This document shows, piece after piece, positions 46,561-58,364 of a DNA stretch of 64,000 nt (position 1 is its first letter; every line of letters starts with the position of its first letter). The notes below the pieces were generated by a model that worked only from the letters and a program-made list of their open reading frames with translations, was not told the origin of the DNA and made no database searches. This stretch comes from Ustulina deusta (taxonomy: Eukaryota > Ascomycota > Sordariomycetes > Xylariales > Xylariaceae). Where the stretch lies: positions 468,202-532,201 of the forward strand of contig JAJNNX010000037.1 of assembly GCA_023159155.1 (NCBI GenBank). The letters run 5' to 3'. The translations under genes and the position numbers were made by a program.

Positions 46561-49190
46561 TCAATCCATGCGAGACATGCCTTTGGCCATCTGGCGCCGT
46601 TTCGCTCTCTTCATTCGCCTATTATTTACTCTCCGAGAGCATCGGAGTTTGACTCCATGGACTGAAGCAACATGATTTTTAAAGTGATCCAAACTTTCAA
46701 GCTTTAGGGTTCTGCATTTTGGATGTTCACAACGAGGGGCTTCCCCTAGCTGCATAGCGCGTTCCCGCTCGCCCGAATGATGATCGTCAAAATGATTGTC
46801 CCTAACTGTCGGGCGGCAGTAGCGGAACGTACGTTCCTCGACCGTTAGCCGTTCGTCTCCAAAGCAATCGGGACATTGCTTCACGTCTAGTAGAAGTGGG
46901 AAGGGATCAACGTTTGGCTCAACTTCGAACTCGGGGGGTTCTTCTTTCATCGGCGTGACCTTGAGTTTTGGGCTGAGGCACCGACGTTTGCCCGTCTCTC
47001 GCTTGTTGCATAAGGCCACCATAAGTTCGATGGCCATCGTCCGCCTTTGCAGAGCGTCGTCATCGTCTTCGCAACGGCTGCAGAGAATATTGGCTAGCTT
47101 CACACGCTCCGGGATACTCAGCGTAATGGTTGGTTCCACGTGCTCCTCATCCGGTTCCCCTCTAGCTTGCCGCTCAATATCCCACGTAGGGCGATTATAG
47201 AAGTAGTATTCGCACCAGTCCTTCACGATCTGCTTCTCGAGCTGTGCGGTTTTCAATCGGATCTGATCGGTAAGATAGCGTACCTCTGCCTCGTTTCTCT
47301 GGTCCTGTACTTGGTAGGATCCCCCTTTCAGCGCTGTGCGGCGCTGTTCTAAGGCTACAATCTCTGGGTCAGGCTCCACGTTGGCCCATACTTCTTCAGG
47401 CACCATATCTCTTACGGCTCGAGGATCACGGGTGAGGCTGACGTGCGCAAATAACTTGTATAGCTGATCCTCGGCTTGCTCTCCTAGGAAGGTATTCTGC
47501 ATGTCGAACTGCACCATCTCGTTCAAGTAAGCGCCATGGAAGGTAGCGAACTTGGGATCATGGCGCATCATCTGGTCTCGGACGGCATCCGATGCGTTAC
47601 CTAGTAGTGCGATCCGCGTTAGTAACAGCATTGAAATAAATGCAGGTGGTCTTACCGTTCGCGGCGTTAGATGCCCCTCGCCGACAAAACCTTGGTGTCC
47701 AGTGTCTCTCAAATCCAGCATCGAGGCTCTGTTGTTTCATGGCGTCTCTTAACGTTGAGTACAGCATCGCCTTCTCGCCCTCAAAGGTCCCGTCGCGGCG
47801 AAAGCGGCGGAAAACAGGCGTCTTGAGCTTGGAATCTTTCCATCGCAGCGGGGTGCTTTGATTACCCCCTACGATCTTGGTCTGCAATACGCTTGCGGCA
47901 TCCGTCAGGTTTGATGCTGCAAAGGCCTCGCCATGTAATGCAAGCGCGATAATGGCGCCGACAGCACAAAAGGTCTGCTTCTTTGTCGGCGTGAAGAAGA
48001 AGATAGTCCTGTCATATTTCAATCTAGTCAGCTCGATGTAAAACTTAGTCTATCCGTGCATGGCATAGGACGACAACTCACGGCTTCGGCTTCCTGTCAG
48101 CACCCTTATGGTGTATGAATTTGATGGCCATGGCCGGTATAGTTTGGCCGGTCTGGGGATGGCGGACCATCATCATCATGATATCCTCATAGCAGAGCGC
48201 CTTGGGACGACTACGTCCCTCAGTCTCTCGTGACAGAAGGCTGTAAAGCTTTTGGGAAACCTTATCGGGAGCAATATCATCGTCCGCGGCCACTTGCTCA
48301 GAGTACGTGCCGGCTTTTGGGTGGAATAGCTCCTTGCGGGAGCCGTCCTTGGGATCCCTCCTTTCGCCATTCACCAGCTCAGCGGGCCGCGCTCCCGTAT
48401 AGCTCAGCAGCAGATAGCAACTCCAAAGCTGGATCCGCTGTCGTTCGGACGGAAACAGGCAGTATCGTAAGCGATGTTAAAGGTCGCGATGACCTCTAGA
48501 TCCGCGGCACCTATAACAGGCTTCCCATCCATATTCAGCGGTCAGAGGTGAAACGTCAGTATCAAAACGCGATCATGATACTGAAAGCCACATTAGAGAA
48601 CTGAGCTCAGGACGATCTTAGAAGGGGGCGTTACGCTGTATAATTCTTTTGCGTGGTTCCGATCCAAGAAACGACCTGTAACTGTGGTGTATAACTCCTC
48701 GAACTGGCGTATGTACACCTTAGAGGTGCCCCAAGAGCGGACCTTGTATGACTCGCATACAAAGAGGAAGAATTCCATGATCAGCTCGCGGCCTATGTTC
48801 TGGAGAGTCACCTTCCATTCGCCAACGTCCTTCTCGGTACAGTATCTACCCATCAATGTCAGTAGCCGCGTTGAGGGATACAATAGATGGTGCATACCGT
48901 TTCCATTTCCCGAAGATCCCAGTCACATTAATCTCGTGCTCGGCTGAGAATTTTGGCTGCACAAAATGTATGCCCTCCAGCTGCTTGCGGTGCGCTGCAT
49001 GCTCCTCGGCGGACAGCGGCGATGGGCGCTGCGTTGCGCTATTTGATTTTTCGACAGGCGAACTGATTGAGAAATTTGCGGTGCACGTCTTGGCCGCCGT
49101 CTGGTCTCGTTCTGGCAGGCATGGCTGTGGTGGCGCTGGTGAAGAATGATGTTGGTGGGCGTGGAAGTCGACCAGCGACAGTGGGAACAA
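46561..49190 (-). pseudogene. DUF3435 tyrosine recombinase, Starship captain type, broken
   Basis: DUF3435 proteins are tyrosine recombinases; several move Starship elements as 'captains'. Exons: 48898-about 49190, 48635-48845, 48082-48580, 47656-48008, 46561-47600, with introns of 52, 54, 73 and 55 nt. Conserved pieces in order: GKWKR/YCTEKDVGEW; TYTTVTGRFLDRNHAKELY-like text; SYTGARPAELVNGER (Arg of box I); LCYEDI...AMAIKFIHHKGAD (beta-hairpin Lys); TPRFCRRGASNAANG (box II); MRHDPKFATFHGAYLN (His and nucleophile Tyr); then RDPRAVRDMVPEEVW. Two Cys/His clusters close the protein, the last C-x4-C-x14-H-x4-H (about 46660-46735). Damage: in-frame TGA at 48542-48544, where the family has Arg; a missing base near 48446-48448; and no in-frame ATG in the first exon. 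It is inactive unless the reading is corrected by sequence errors. Confidence 0.9.
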
Positions 49191-49590
49191 TCACGGGGGA
49201 AGATGGGAGGCATGTTCGGAGGGGCGAAGCGCCTCAAATAGGCCACTGCAAAGAGGGAACCGACAGATATGGTAGATGGACGCCTGTATGGAAACAGCGA
49301 GCCGAAAATGGGTGCGCGAACGATTGCTGAGAGAGAAATGAGGAAACAGAGGACTGAAAGTTGTCCTGGGACGAGAATAGCAACAGGGAGGGGGGCCCTC
49401 GATCCTGGCTGCAGGCTACTGTGCTGACGGAGAGGTCTGGAGGTCGGGTGGGTGATGGTGGCCAAGCCCGAATACCAGGTACATGAAAGCGGGTTGGCTG
49501 CGCGGTTGTACCCCTCACTGTTTTGGCCGCTTAAAATAGCGGCACAAACCGCCGGATTTGGAGGGCAAAGCAGCGCTTTCTCGACTTAAT
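49191..49590. other. Upstream edge of the island, putative element terminus
   Basis: GC-normal DNA between the recombinase and the AT block, with overlapping short ORFs but no supported gene. Near 49540 the words GGCACAAACCGCCGG form a small GC-rich patch, and the base composition collapses to RIP-type AT at about 49590-49610. For a Starship the 5' end would be expected here. No terminal or direct repeat could be matched by eye to the left edge of the island. Confidence 0.4.
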
Positions 49591-51883
49591 CTGTAATTAT
49601 TAGCTTTTTATTTATTTTTTATATTAAATAACTTATAAAAAATGGCCTAAAAAATCTTATTAAATATTAAAAAAAAAACTACTTAAGTTTATTTACTAGT
49701 AGTAAAGTTTATATTTTATTAAAAAAAAATGAGTATAAAAGCGCTTATTTAATTATTTAGCTTTTATTTTTTTTAATATATGGTTTAGTATAACTAATAA
49801 AAAAATATAAACAAAATAATAATATATAATTTTAAAATATTTATTTCGGCTTATTTTTTTATGTTTATTTTTAGCTATTAATAAAATAATAAGCTAATTT
49901 ATAACTTAATCTTTAAGTAATATAAGGGTTAATATAGTCTTAGTAGAATTTGCAAAAACTTTAGACCTATATAGCAATAAAATAGGAAACCTATGTATAA
50001 ACCAACCTATAACTCTATAGCTATATATATAAAGTCTATATTTATTTATTTTATAAACTTTATTTTTTTTGTTTAAAATCTTTAGTTATAATATTAATAA
50101 ACTAGCTATAAAAGCTTTGTTTAATTAATTATAATATTATTTTAAGGTTATTAATTATTTATTAATAAGTATTTAATAAATATTTTTTTTTGTTATAATT
50201 AATAAAATATAAATGAACTTTTTTTTAATTATATATTTAATATAAAAAATTATATATTTTATAATATAAAATTAATTTTAATATTATTTAAAAATAAATA
50301 ATTTATAAAAAGTTTAACTTTAAAACTTTTAAATCTAGTTTTAATTTTTAAATAATTAAAATAATTTTAGTTATAAAATAAAGCTAGTTTATTATTTTTG
50401 CATAATTTTAAAAAAGAATTTTATTAAAAAAAAGAATTTTTGTGTTAAATTTTTTTATAAATATTTTAAGCAAACTAATACTTAAAACTAAATTTTTAAA
50501 TTTTTAAAAAGTTAAAACTAAAAAAGAAAAATTTAAATAAAAACTTAAACAATTTAATATAAATAATATATTTAAAAATATATTAAAAAATATAAAAACT
50601 AATTAAGTTTATAATTTTATATTAGTTATAATTAAAGTTTTTTAATAAATAGAAAAAAATATTTAAAAATATTAATTTTAAATTTTTTCTATATTAAAAA
50701 AACTAATTTTAGTAAGTTTACTCAAAATAAAACTTTATTTAATAATTAAGTTTATAGATTAATAAAAAAACTAAATAAAAATATTATTAAAATAATTTAA
50801 ACTTTATTAATAATTTATTATAATTTTAATTAAATTATTATTATTTATAACATTTTTGAAATTTATATATATAAAATAAATAAAAATATTAAATAAGTTT
50901 ATGGTTATATTGAATAGTTTAGTTTAAAAATATTAATTTATTAGATTATAATAAAAATATAAATTATAAAATTATTTTTATATAAAGGTAAAAATTTTTT
51001 ATATAAAATTTATACAAATTATTTATTAATAAAATTATTTAATTAATATATAATATTAAATAAACTAATAAAAATTATTAAGAAACTAAACTTATAAATT
51101 TAATTAAATATGAATCTAATTTAAATAATTAAATTTTTAGTAAATTTAATTATTAATATTTATTAAATTTTAAAATAATTAAAATAAGTTTTAATTATAA
51201 AAAGAAAATTTTTTATTAATTAATTATTTTAATTAAAAGTATAAAGTTTTAAATATTTAGTATATATAATAAAAATAGTTTTAAAAGTTTATTTAATATA
51301 AAAAATAAATAAAAGTAATAAAAGTTTTTTTATTAGTTTTTTTATTTATTTTAGTTTTATATAATATTAAAGTTTATATTTTTTTAATAATTAGCTATAA
51401 ATTTATTTAATAAATTAAATAATAATTTAAAATTAAAATAGTTTATTTAGCTAAATTTTAAAAAATTTATAATTATTATAATAAAATAATAAATAAAATT
51501 TATAAATATTTAATATATATAATAAAAATTAATAATTAATAAAATAAAATATTTTTATTAGTTTAATTTTTATTAATAATTATAATTAAACTTTTTAGCT
51601 ATAAATAATAAATTATAAACTTAAAACTTAAAAACTTAAAAAGAAAAGTTTATATAATAATTTAAAAAAAGACTAAGCTGCTATTAAAAAGAGTTAAAAA
51701 TAATTTGTTAGTTATAGATTTTATTAAATAAAATATAAACTTAAATAATAATAAAAGTTTATATTTAAACTTAAATTAATTAAATATAAATTTATAATTA
51801 ATTATTAATAAAAAAATATATATTAAAAAAATAAAATTCCATTTATTTTAAATATTAATAATATAATATTTAACTATTATAAT
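49591..51883. repeat. Old RIP repeat, forward copy
   Basis: Gene-free AT-rich DNA. It contains a MITE-like copy at 49927-50135 and then aligns with 1923-3392 and 52946-54640. It is cut by the solo LTR at 51884. Confidence 0.55.
49927..50135 (+). repeat. MITE-like repeat, copy 6
   Basis: Contains GACCTATATAGCAATAAAATA and ACCAACCTATAACTC, both diagnostic of the family. Its ends are less clear than those of the copy at 34373. Confidence 0.6.
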
Positions 51884-52136
51884 TGTTGTAATAATAGTGT
51901 TGACTACGCACGAGGCTACCGCCGACTGCGTACAAGACTATTTGTACGATACTAGCAATTAGCTGTTGGTCTAATTGCATAGGCGGTATATATATGCAGA
52001 ATTCTCTTACTATATAAGAATCCTCCGTACGAAAGTTTTACTATCGTACGGATAGTTAAAGAGATAGATCGATATATATAGTTATTTATCTTACTTTTTT
52101 GTTACGTACAATATTGTACCCCCTAGCCACCCAATA
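51884..52136. repeat. Solo LTR, family A, inverted copy
   Basis: 253 bp, the reverse complement of 15455-15707 with few differences, starting TGTTGTAATAATAG and ending CCACCCAATA. It is flanked by ATAAT (51879-51883, 52137-52141). It remains GC-rich inside RIP-saturated DNA. Confidence 0.9.
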
Positions 52137-52850
52137 ATAATATTATTTATTTTATAAAACTAAATATTATTAAAGCTTTTTATTAATTATTATTAATTTT
52201 AAAATTATAAAAAAATATTTTACTAAAAGGTTTTATTATTTATTTTAAAAATAAAACTTATATAGTAGTAAATTTTTATTAATATATAAATTTATTAATA
52301 TTTATATAAATAATATTCTAATTTATTTTAAAACTAAAAAATAATTTATTATTTATATTAAACTAAATATTAAAAAAATATTAAAAAGTTTTGTTTTAAT
52401 ATATTTATTATTAATTATTTAAAAATAGTTATAAAAACTAAAATTAAAATTAAAATTAATTGTATTAAAATCTAAATAGTTTTTAAAATACTAAATTAAT
52501 TTAGTTATTTTTTAAGCTTTATAACTATATTTATATATTTATTTATTATATTAGTAAGATAGTTATATTTTTAAATTAATTATTAAAAAAAATAACCTTT
52601 AAAATTTATAAAATTGCTAATATATTAAGCATTAGTTCTAGTTTTTTTTAGGCCTAGCTAATTAATATAAATAAAAATAAATTTTTTTTTAAAATAATAA
52701 TACTAACTATACTAATTAGTATAGTCCTACCAAAATTACAAGAACTCTAGACTTATATAGCAATAAAATAGAAAATCTACATATAAACCAACCTATTACT
52801 TTATAGCTATATATACTAAGTCTATATTTATTTATTTTATAAATTCTAAC

Positions 52851-52881
<31 letters not shown>

Positions 52882-54645
52882 AAATTTTTATTTATAACAT
52901 TAATAAACTAACTATAAAAACTTTACTTAACTAATTATAACACTACTTTAAACTTATTAATTATTTATTAATAAATATTTAATAAATATATATTTTTTAT
53001 TTTATTATAATTAATAAAATATAAATAAAAAAATTTTTAATTATATATTTAATATAAAAAATTATATATTTTATAATATAAACTTAACTTTAATATAATT
53101 TTAAAAAAAATTTTAATTTTTATATTATTTAAAAATTAATAATTTATAAAAAATTTAACTTTAAATATTTTAAATTTATTTTTAGTTTTTAAATAATTAA
53201 AATAATTTAAGTTATTAAATATAGCTAGCTTATTATGTTTAAATAATTTTAAAAAAAAAATTTTTATAAAAAAAAAAAAATTTTTTTATAAAACTTTTTT
53301 ATAAATGTTTTAAACAAACTAATACTTAAAAAAAAAACAAAAAAAAAAAATTAAAACTAAAAAAATTAAAATTTAAACTAGAGCTAAAATAATTTAAAAT
53401 AAATAATATATTTAAAAATATACTAAAAAATATTAAAACTATATAAGTTTATAATTTTATATTAATTTTAATAAAATCTTTTTTAAAAAAAAAATTTTAT
53501 TAATTTTTTTTTATATTTATTTTAGTACTTTTAAAAAATAATTATAATTTAATAATAAAAAATATATTTAAAAATATTAATTTTAAATTTTTTAGTTTTA
53601 CTATTTTATTTATTTTTTATTTTATTAGTTTATTTTTTAATATTTTAACATTTATTTATATTAAAAAAACTAAAATATAAAAAACTAATCCTAGTAAATT
53701 TATAAAAAATAAAGCTTTATTTAATAATTAGATTTATAAACTAATAAAAAAATTAAATAAAAGTATTATTATTTTTTAAACTAAAAATAGCTAATTATAA
53801 TATATTATAAACTAGTTAAAAAAAAATATTAAAAATTTAATAAAAAAATATTTTTATGTAATTAAAAAACTATTTAATAATTTATTATACTTTTAATTAA
53901 ATAGCTATTATTTATAAAATATTTTAAATTTTTATATATCAAACTAATAAAAATATTAATAAATTTATTTTTATATTTAATAATTTAATTTAAAAATCTT
54001 AATTAGCTAAATTATATTAAAAATATAAATTATAAAACTATTTTTATATAAGCTCAAAAAAAATATATATATAAAGTTTTTATAAATTTAAATATTTTTT
54101 ATAAATTATTTATTTAATTATAAATTAATAATATTAAAATAAAAACTTTAGTTTCATATAATATTAAAACTTATATTTTTTTAATAATTAGCTATAAATT
54201 TATATAATAAATTAAATAATAATTAAAAATAAAAATAGTTTATTTAATAAAACTTTAAAAACTTTATAAATATTTAATATATATAATAAAAATTAATAAT
54301 TAATAATTTAAAAATTAAATATTTTAAATTATTAATTTTAGTTATAATATTATTATTAGTATTAAATAGTTAATAAAACAAAATATTTTAATAAAAACCT
54401 AAAAATAATAATTAATCTAACTAAATAATTTACTTTTATTAGTTTAATTTTTGTTAATAATTATTATTAAACTTTTTAGTTATAAATAATAAAATATAAA
54501 CCTAAAAATATAAAAAAATACTAATTAATATAATTAAATATTAAAAAAATACTATTAAATATTAAAATAACTTTTTAAAAATAAAACAATTATTTTAAGT
54601 ATAACTAAGACTAAAAAAATATAAAAAAAACTTAGAACTTTTAAT
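52137..54645. repeat. Old RIP repeat, further copy
   Basis: Aligns with 31820-31945 at its start and with 1923-3392 and 10134-10480 later. It contains a MITE-like copy at 52709-52945 and the empty site (CTTTAAAAACTTTA near 54252) that validates the Gypsy insertion at 3393. No genes. Confidence 0.55.
52709..52945 (+). repeat. MITE-like repeat, copy 7
   Basis: Starts TTAGTATAGTCCTACC, contains TATATAGCAATAAAATAGAA, carries a long internal T run near 52852-52875, and ends in TTTACTTAACTAATTATAA. Confidence 0.65.
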
Positions 54646-57312
54646 AGGGATAACTATAAATATATTAGCTATAGCTATAAATATATTTATTATATCTATA
54701 AATAAATAAATGTTCTTATAATTTTATACTTAAAAAAAAAGATTATTTATTTATACTTTATATAATAATTATTATTCTTAATAAATAACTAAATCGCTAT
54801 AACAAATAGTGCTTACCTACTAACCAAAACTTTTAATCTTTGCATTATAAAAAATATATATATTTAGGCTTATTAAACTATTTATTATTAATAAAATTTT
54901 AATAAAGTTATACTTTAAAAAAATTTAAAAAATAATATTAAAGTTAAACGTAGCTATAATACTTTTATATTTAGCTTAATATAAACAAAATTAACAAATT
55001 GCTATACTTTAGTTATTAACCTAAGTTTAAATAACTATTATAGCTAAATTTAGTAACTAAATAATTATATTTTAACTTTTAATTTTTTACTAGTTTAGGC
55101 CTTAGTAATTATATAAAAATATAAAATATTTTAGCTTTGCTTTAAAAACAATAATTATTACTTATTATATGATAAAAAAAATAAAATATATTAATTTTAT
55201 ACCTAAATATTAGAACTAGTACAAAAAATAATATTTTAAATAAATTATAATATAATAATATAGTTGTAAAAAACAAAAAAAAAACAAATTAAATATTAAA
55301 ATAAAATTAATATATATAATATTATTTATTTTAATTTAAATTAAACAAATTTAAATTTTTTTTTTAATAATTATAACTATTAAAATATTAAATATAAAAA
55401 TAATATATATAAATATATTTTTATTAAAATTATTTAACTAGACTAGAACTAAAAAACTTTTAATATTTTTAATTATTTTTTTAATAAAAAAAAATTTTAA
55501 TTTTATAAAAAAGCTAGTATTTAAAAAGTAACAATTAAATAATATTTTTAATAATATTTATATTAAAGTTAAAATTTTTTTTATAAAGTTATAGTTAATA
55601 AAAAACTAAACAATTATTTTTATAAATAAAAACTTTAAACTTTAAAAAACTATATTTACTAATAATTAAAAACTAAAAAAAAGCTAGCCTACTTAAAAAA
55701 ACTAATAACTATATTAATAAAAAGGTTTAAATCTATTTAATAATAATAAAAAATTATTATTATAAGTTAGAACTTAATAAATATAACTAATATTAATTTA
55801 TAAATAATTAAAATATTTTATAATAATATTTAAATATAACTTAAAAATAAAGTTTTATTATAGTAAAATAACTATTTATAATAATTTATATAAGCTTTTT
55901 AATAATAAAACTATTAAAAATTAGATAATTTTGGTTTAATATACTAAAAGAATTTAATAAAAATATTAATTATATAAATATTTATTTTTAGGTTTAATAT
56001 TTTAAAAAATAAAACAACATAAAAAATAAGTTTATTATAATAGCTATAAAAAATAGATTTTTTTATAAAAAAATATATTATGATAGTAATTTTAATAATT
56101 ATTTAAAAAAATATAATAAAATATAAAATAACTTTATTAATATTTATAAAAACTCTAATTAAAAAATAAAGCATGTAATTAAACATAGTAAATATTTAGC
56201 TTTTTATTTATAAATATATAATAAAAATATTATATAAAAAAAGTTTATTAGAACTTATATTATAAAAATTTTTAAATATAGCAAAGCTTAAAAAAATATT
56301 AAAGATCTATAATTATTAAAATAATTATAAAACTTATTATTACTTGAGCTATAAAAACTTGCGCTAAAACTAGTAATAAAATAAGTTATTAATAAATATT
56401 TAAAAAAAAAAAAATAACTAGTATTAACTAAAAAAATAATAATAATTATGTTTAAGATTAAATATTATACCTAAAATACTAAAAAAAATAAAAAAAAGCA
56501 ATTAATATTAATGAGTTTTATTAAAACTAGCCGAACTATAAAAATAATAATATTTTATAATAATAAAATTTTAGTTAAAAATATTAAAATTTTAGAATAT
56601 TTTATTATAAATAAAGTTAATTATAATAAATTAGATTATTATTACTAAGTTATAAAAAATAAAATAACTAAAATAATTAAAAATAAAACAATATTTATTT
56701 TAAAATATATTAATAAAACAATTAGCATAATATTAGGTTTAATAACTAATATATTATTAATGTTTTAAGTAATAAAAACCAAATATAAATAGATTATAGG
56801 ATTATTATAATAAAAAAGTTATTTAGAATATAAATTTTAATAATAGTAATAAAACTAAAAACCTAACTATAAAAAAAAATATTTATTTTAATAAAAAACA
56901 AGTAAAAATAATTAATAAAATAAATATAGCTATTAAATATAATAAAACAAATAGTTATTAGATATATAACTAAAACGTTATATTAAAAAATAAAAACATA
57001 TTAATAGACCTAAGCATAATATTAAAAACTTATATAAAATATAAAATTATATTTTATTTAATAGAAATAATAAAAGATTATATTAAAAATATTTATATAA
57101 AATAAACTAAATTAAATAAAAAAAATATTAAATATATAAACTTTATATTAATAATATTAATTACATTAAAACTAATTAAACAAAAAATTAATATTTAATT
57201 AAAATAAGTTATTAAAATAAATTTAAAACTATTATTTAAAAAAAGAATTAAAAAAAAGATTATATATTTTTAAATCTTTGTTTAAAATAATATTAAAAGC
57301 TTTAAAATTAAA

Positions 57313-57600
57313 GTTTGTTTAAATACAAAATATTCTAGCATATTAATAAATAAAAGTTTTATTAAAAATTTTAGAAAAAATCTAAAATTTTAATATATTA
57401 ATTTTATATTTATTAATAAAATAAAAATATAATTAATAATTATTTAAATTATAGATTTTAATATATATATTAAAAAATATATTAAAAAAATTATAATATT
57501 TAGATATTTTAAAGTAATAATAAATATAATTAATAATTTAAAACTAAAAATATTAATTAAAACAAAATTTATATTAAAATATAAAATTAAAATTAACTTT
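57313..57600 (+). pseudogene. Retropepsin-like protease relic
   Basis: The frame with GTT at 57313 gives the Asp-Thr-Gly signature as Asn-Thr-Lys (AAT ACA AAA), then Ser-Ser, and several TAA stops downstream. All deviations from the retroviral-type protease pattern fit C-to-T or G-to-A change. Recognition rests on pattern only. Confidence 0.5.
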
Positions 57601-58093
57601 ATAAAAAAAAAATATATATATATATTTTTAGGTTAGTACTAGGACTTAAAGTATAAAATGAAATAGAAACTAAGCTATTTTTAATAATATATATAATAAT
57701 TATACCTACTATAATAATAGTATTTATTAATAAAAAAAATAAAATAATAAAGCTATATTATTTTAAAAAAAATAGTTTATAATATAATATTAAATAAATA
57801 TTTATTAATAAAAGTTATAGTTTATAACTTATATATTTAGTTAATTATAATATAAAAAAATAAAAAACTAAAAACTATTTTTAAATATTAAAAAAATAAA
57901 ATTATTTAAGTTATTAATTAAGCAAATATTATAAATTACTAGAAAAATAATATAAACTAAAAAAACTAAGCCGAAATAGTAGTATATTTAAATAGAAAAA
58001 AAGCTCAAAAAATATATATATTTTTTATAAAAAAACAAATAAACAATTTAACTATATTAGTTATAAAAATAAATATATTTATAATTAGATTAA

Positions 58094-58364
58094 AGTTACG
58101 GTATGGTGGCTGGTGGCCGGCAGCGTGGCTGCAACCCACAAGCCATACAAACCGCAATCTTCAATTCCTAGGTCACATGACTTACACCTGGCCGGCACCT
58201 GGCAATTACCTAACAACTGCCCACACCTCCCACTAATCCACCCATAAAGAACCTACAACGCACCCTTATAAAATTAGCTTTCTTTTTTCTTTATACTTAG
58301 ATTCTAATGCAAAGTTCGCTTTTGGAATAAAGCTTTGCTTTCTATGATTGCCTAACGCGTAATA
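58094..58364 (+). repeat. Solo LTR, family B, copy 2 (well preserved)
   Basis: 271 bp, starting AGTTACGGTATGGTGGCTGG and ending CTAACGCGTAATA, with a perfect ATTAA duplication (58089-58093, 58365-58369). It corresponds to 19370-19636 but is far less mutated. The ends (AGTTACGG...CGTAATA) also match those of the Gypsy LTRs at 3393 and 9904, suggesting a related family. Confidence 0.9.

Noticed and set aside
48923..49465. 180-codon minus-strand ORF at the recombinase 5' end
   Set aside because: Proline/Ser/Arg-rich and in a different frame from the conserved GKWKR segment; kept only as part of the lost-start question.
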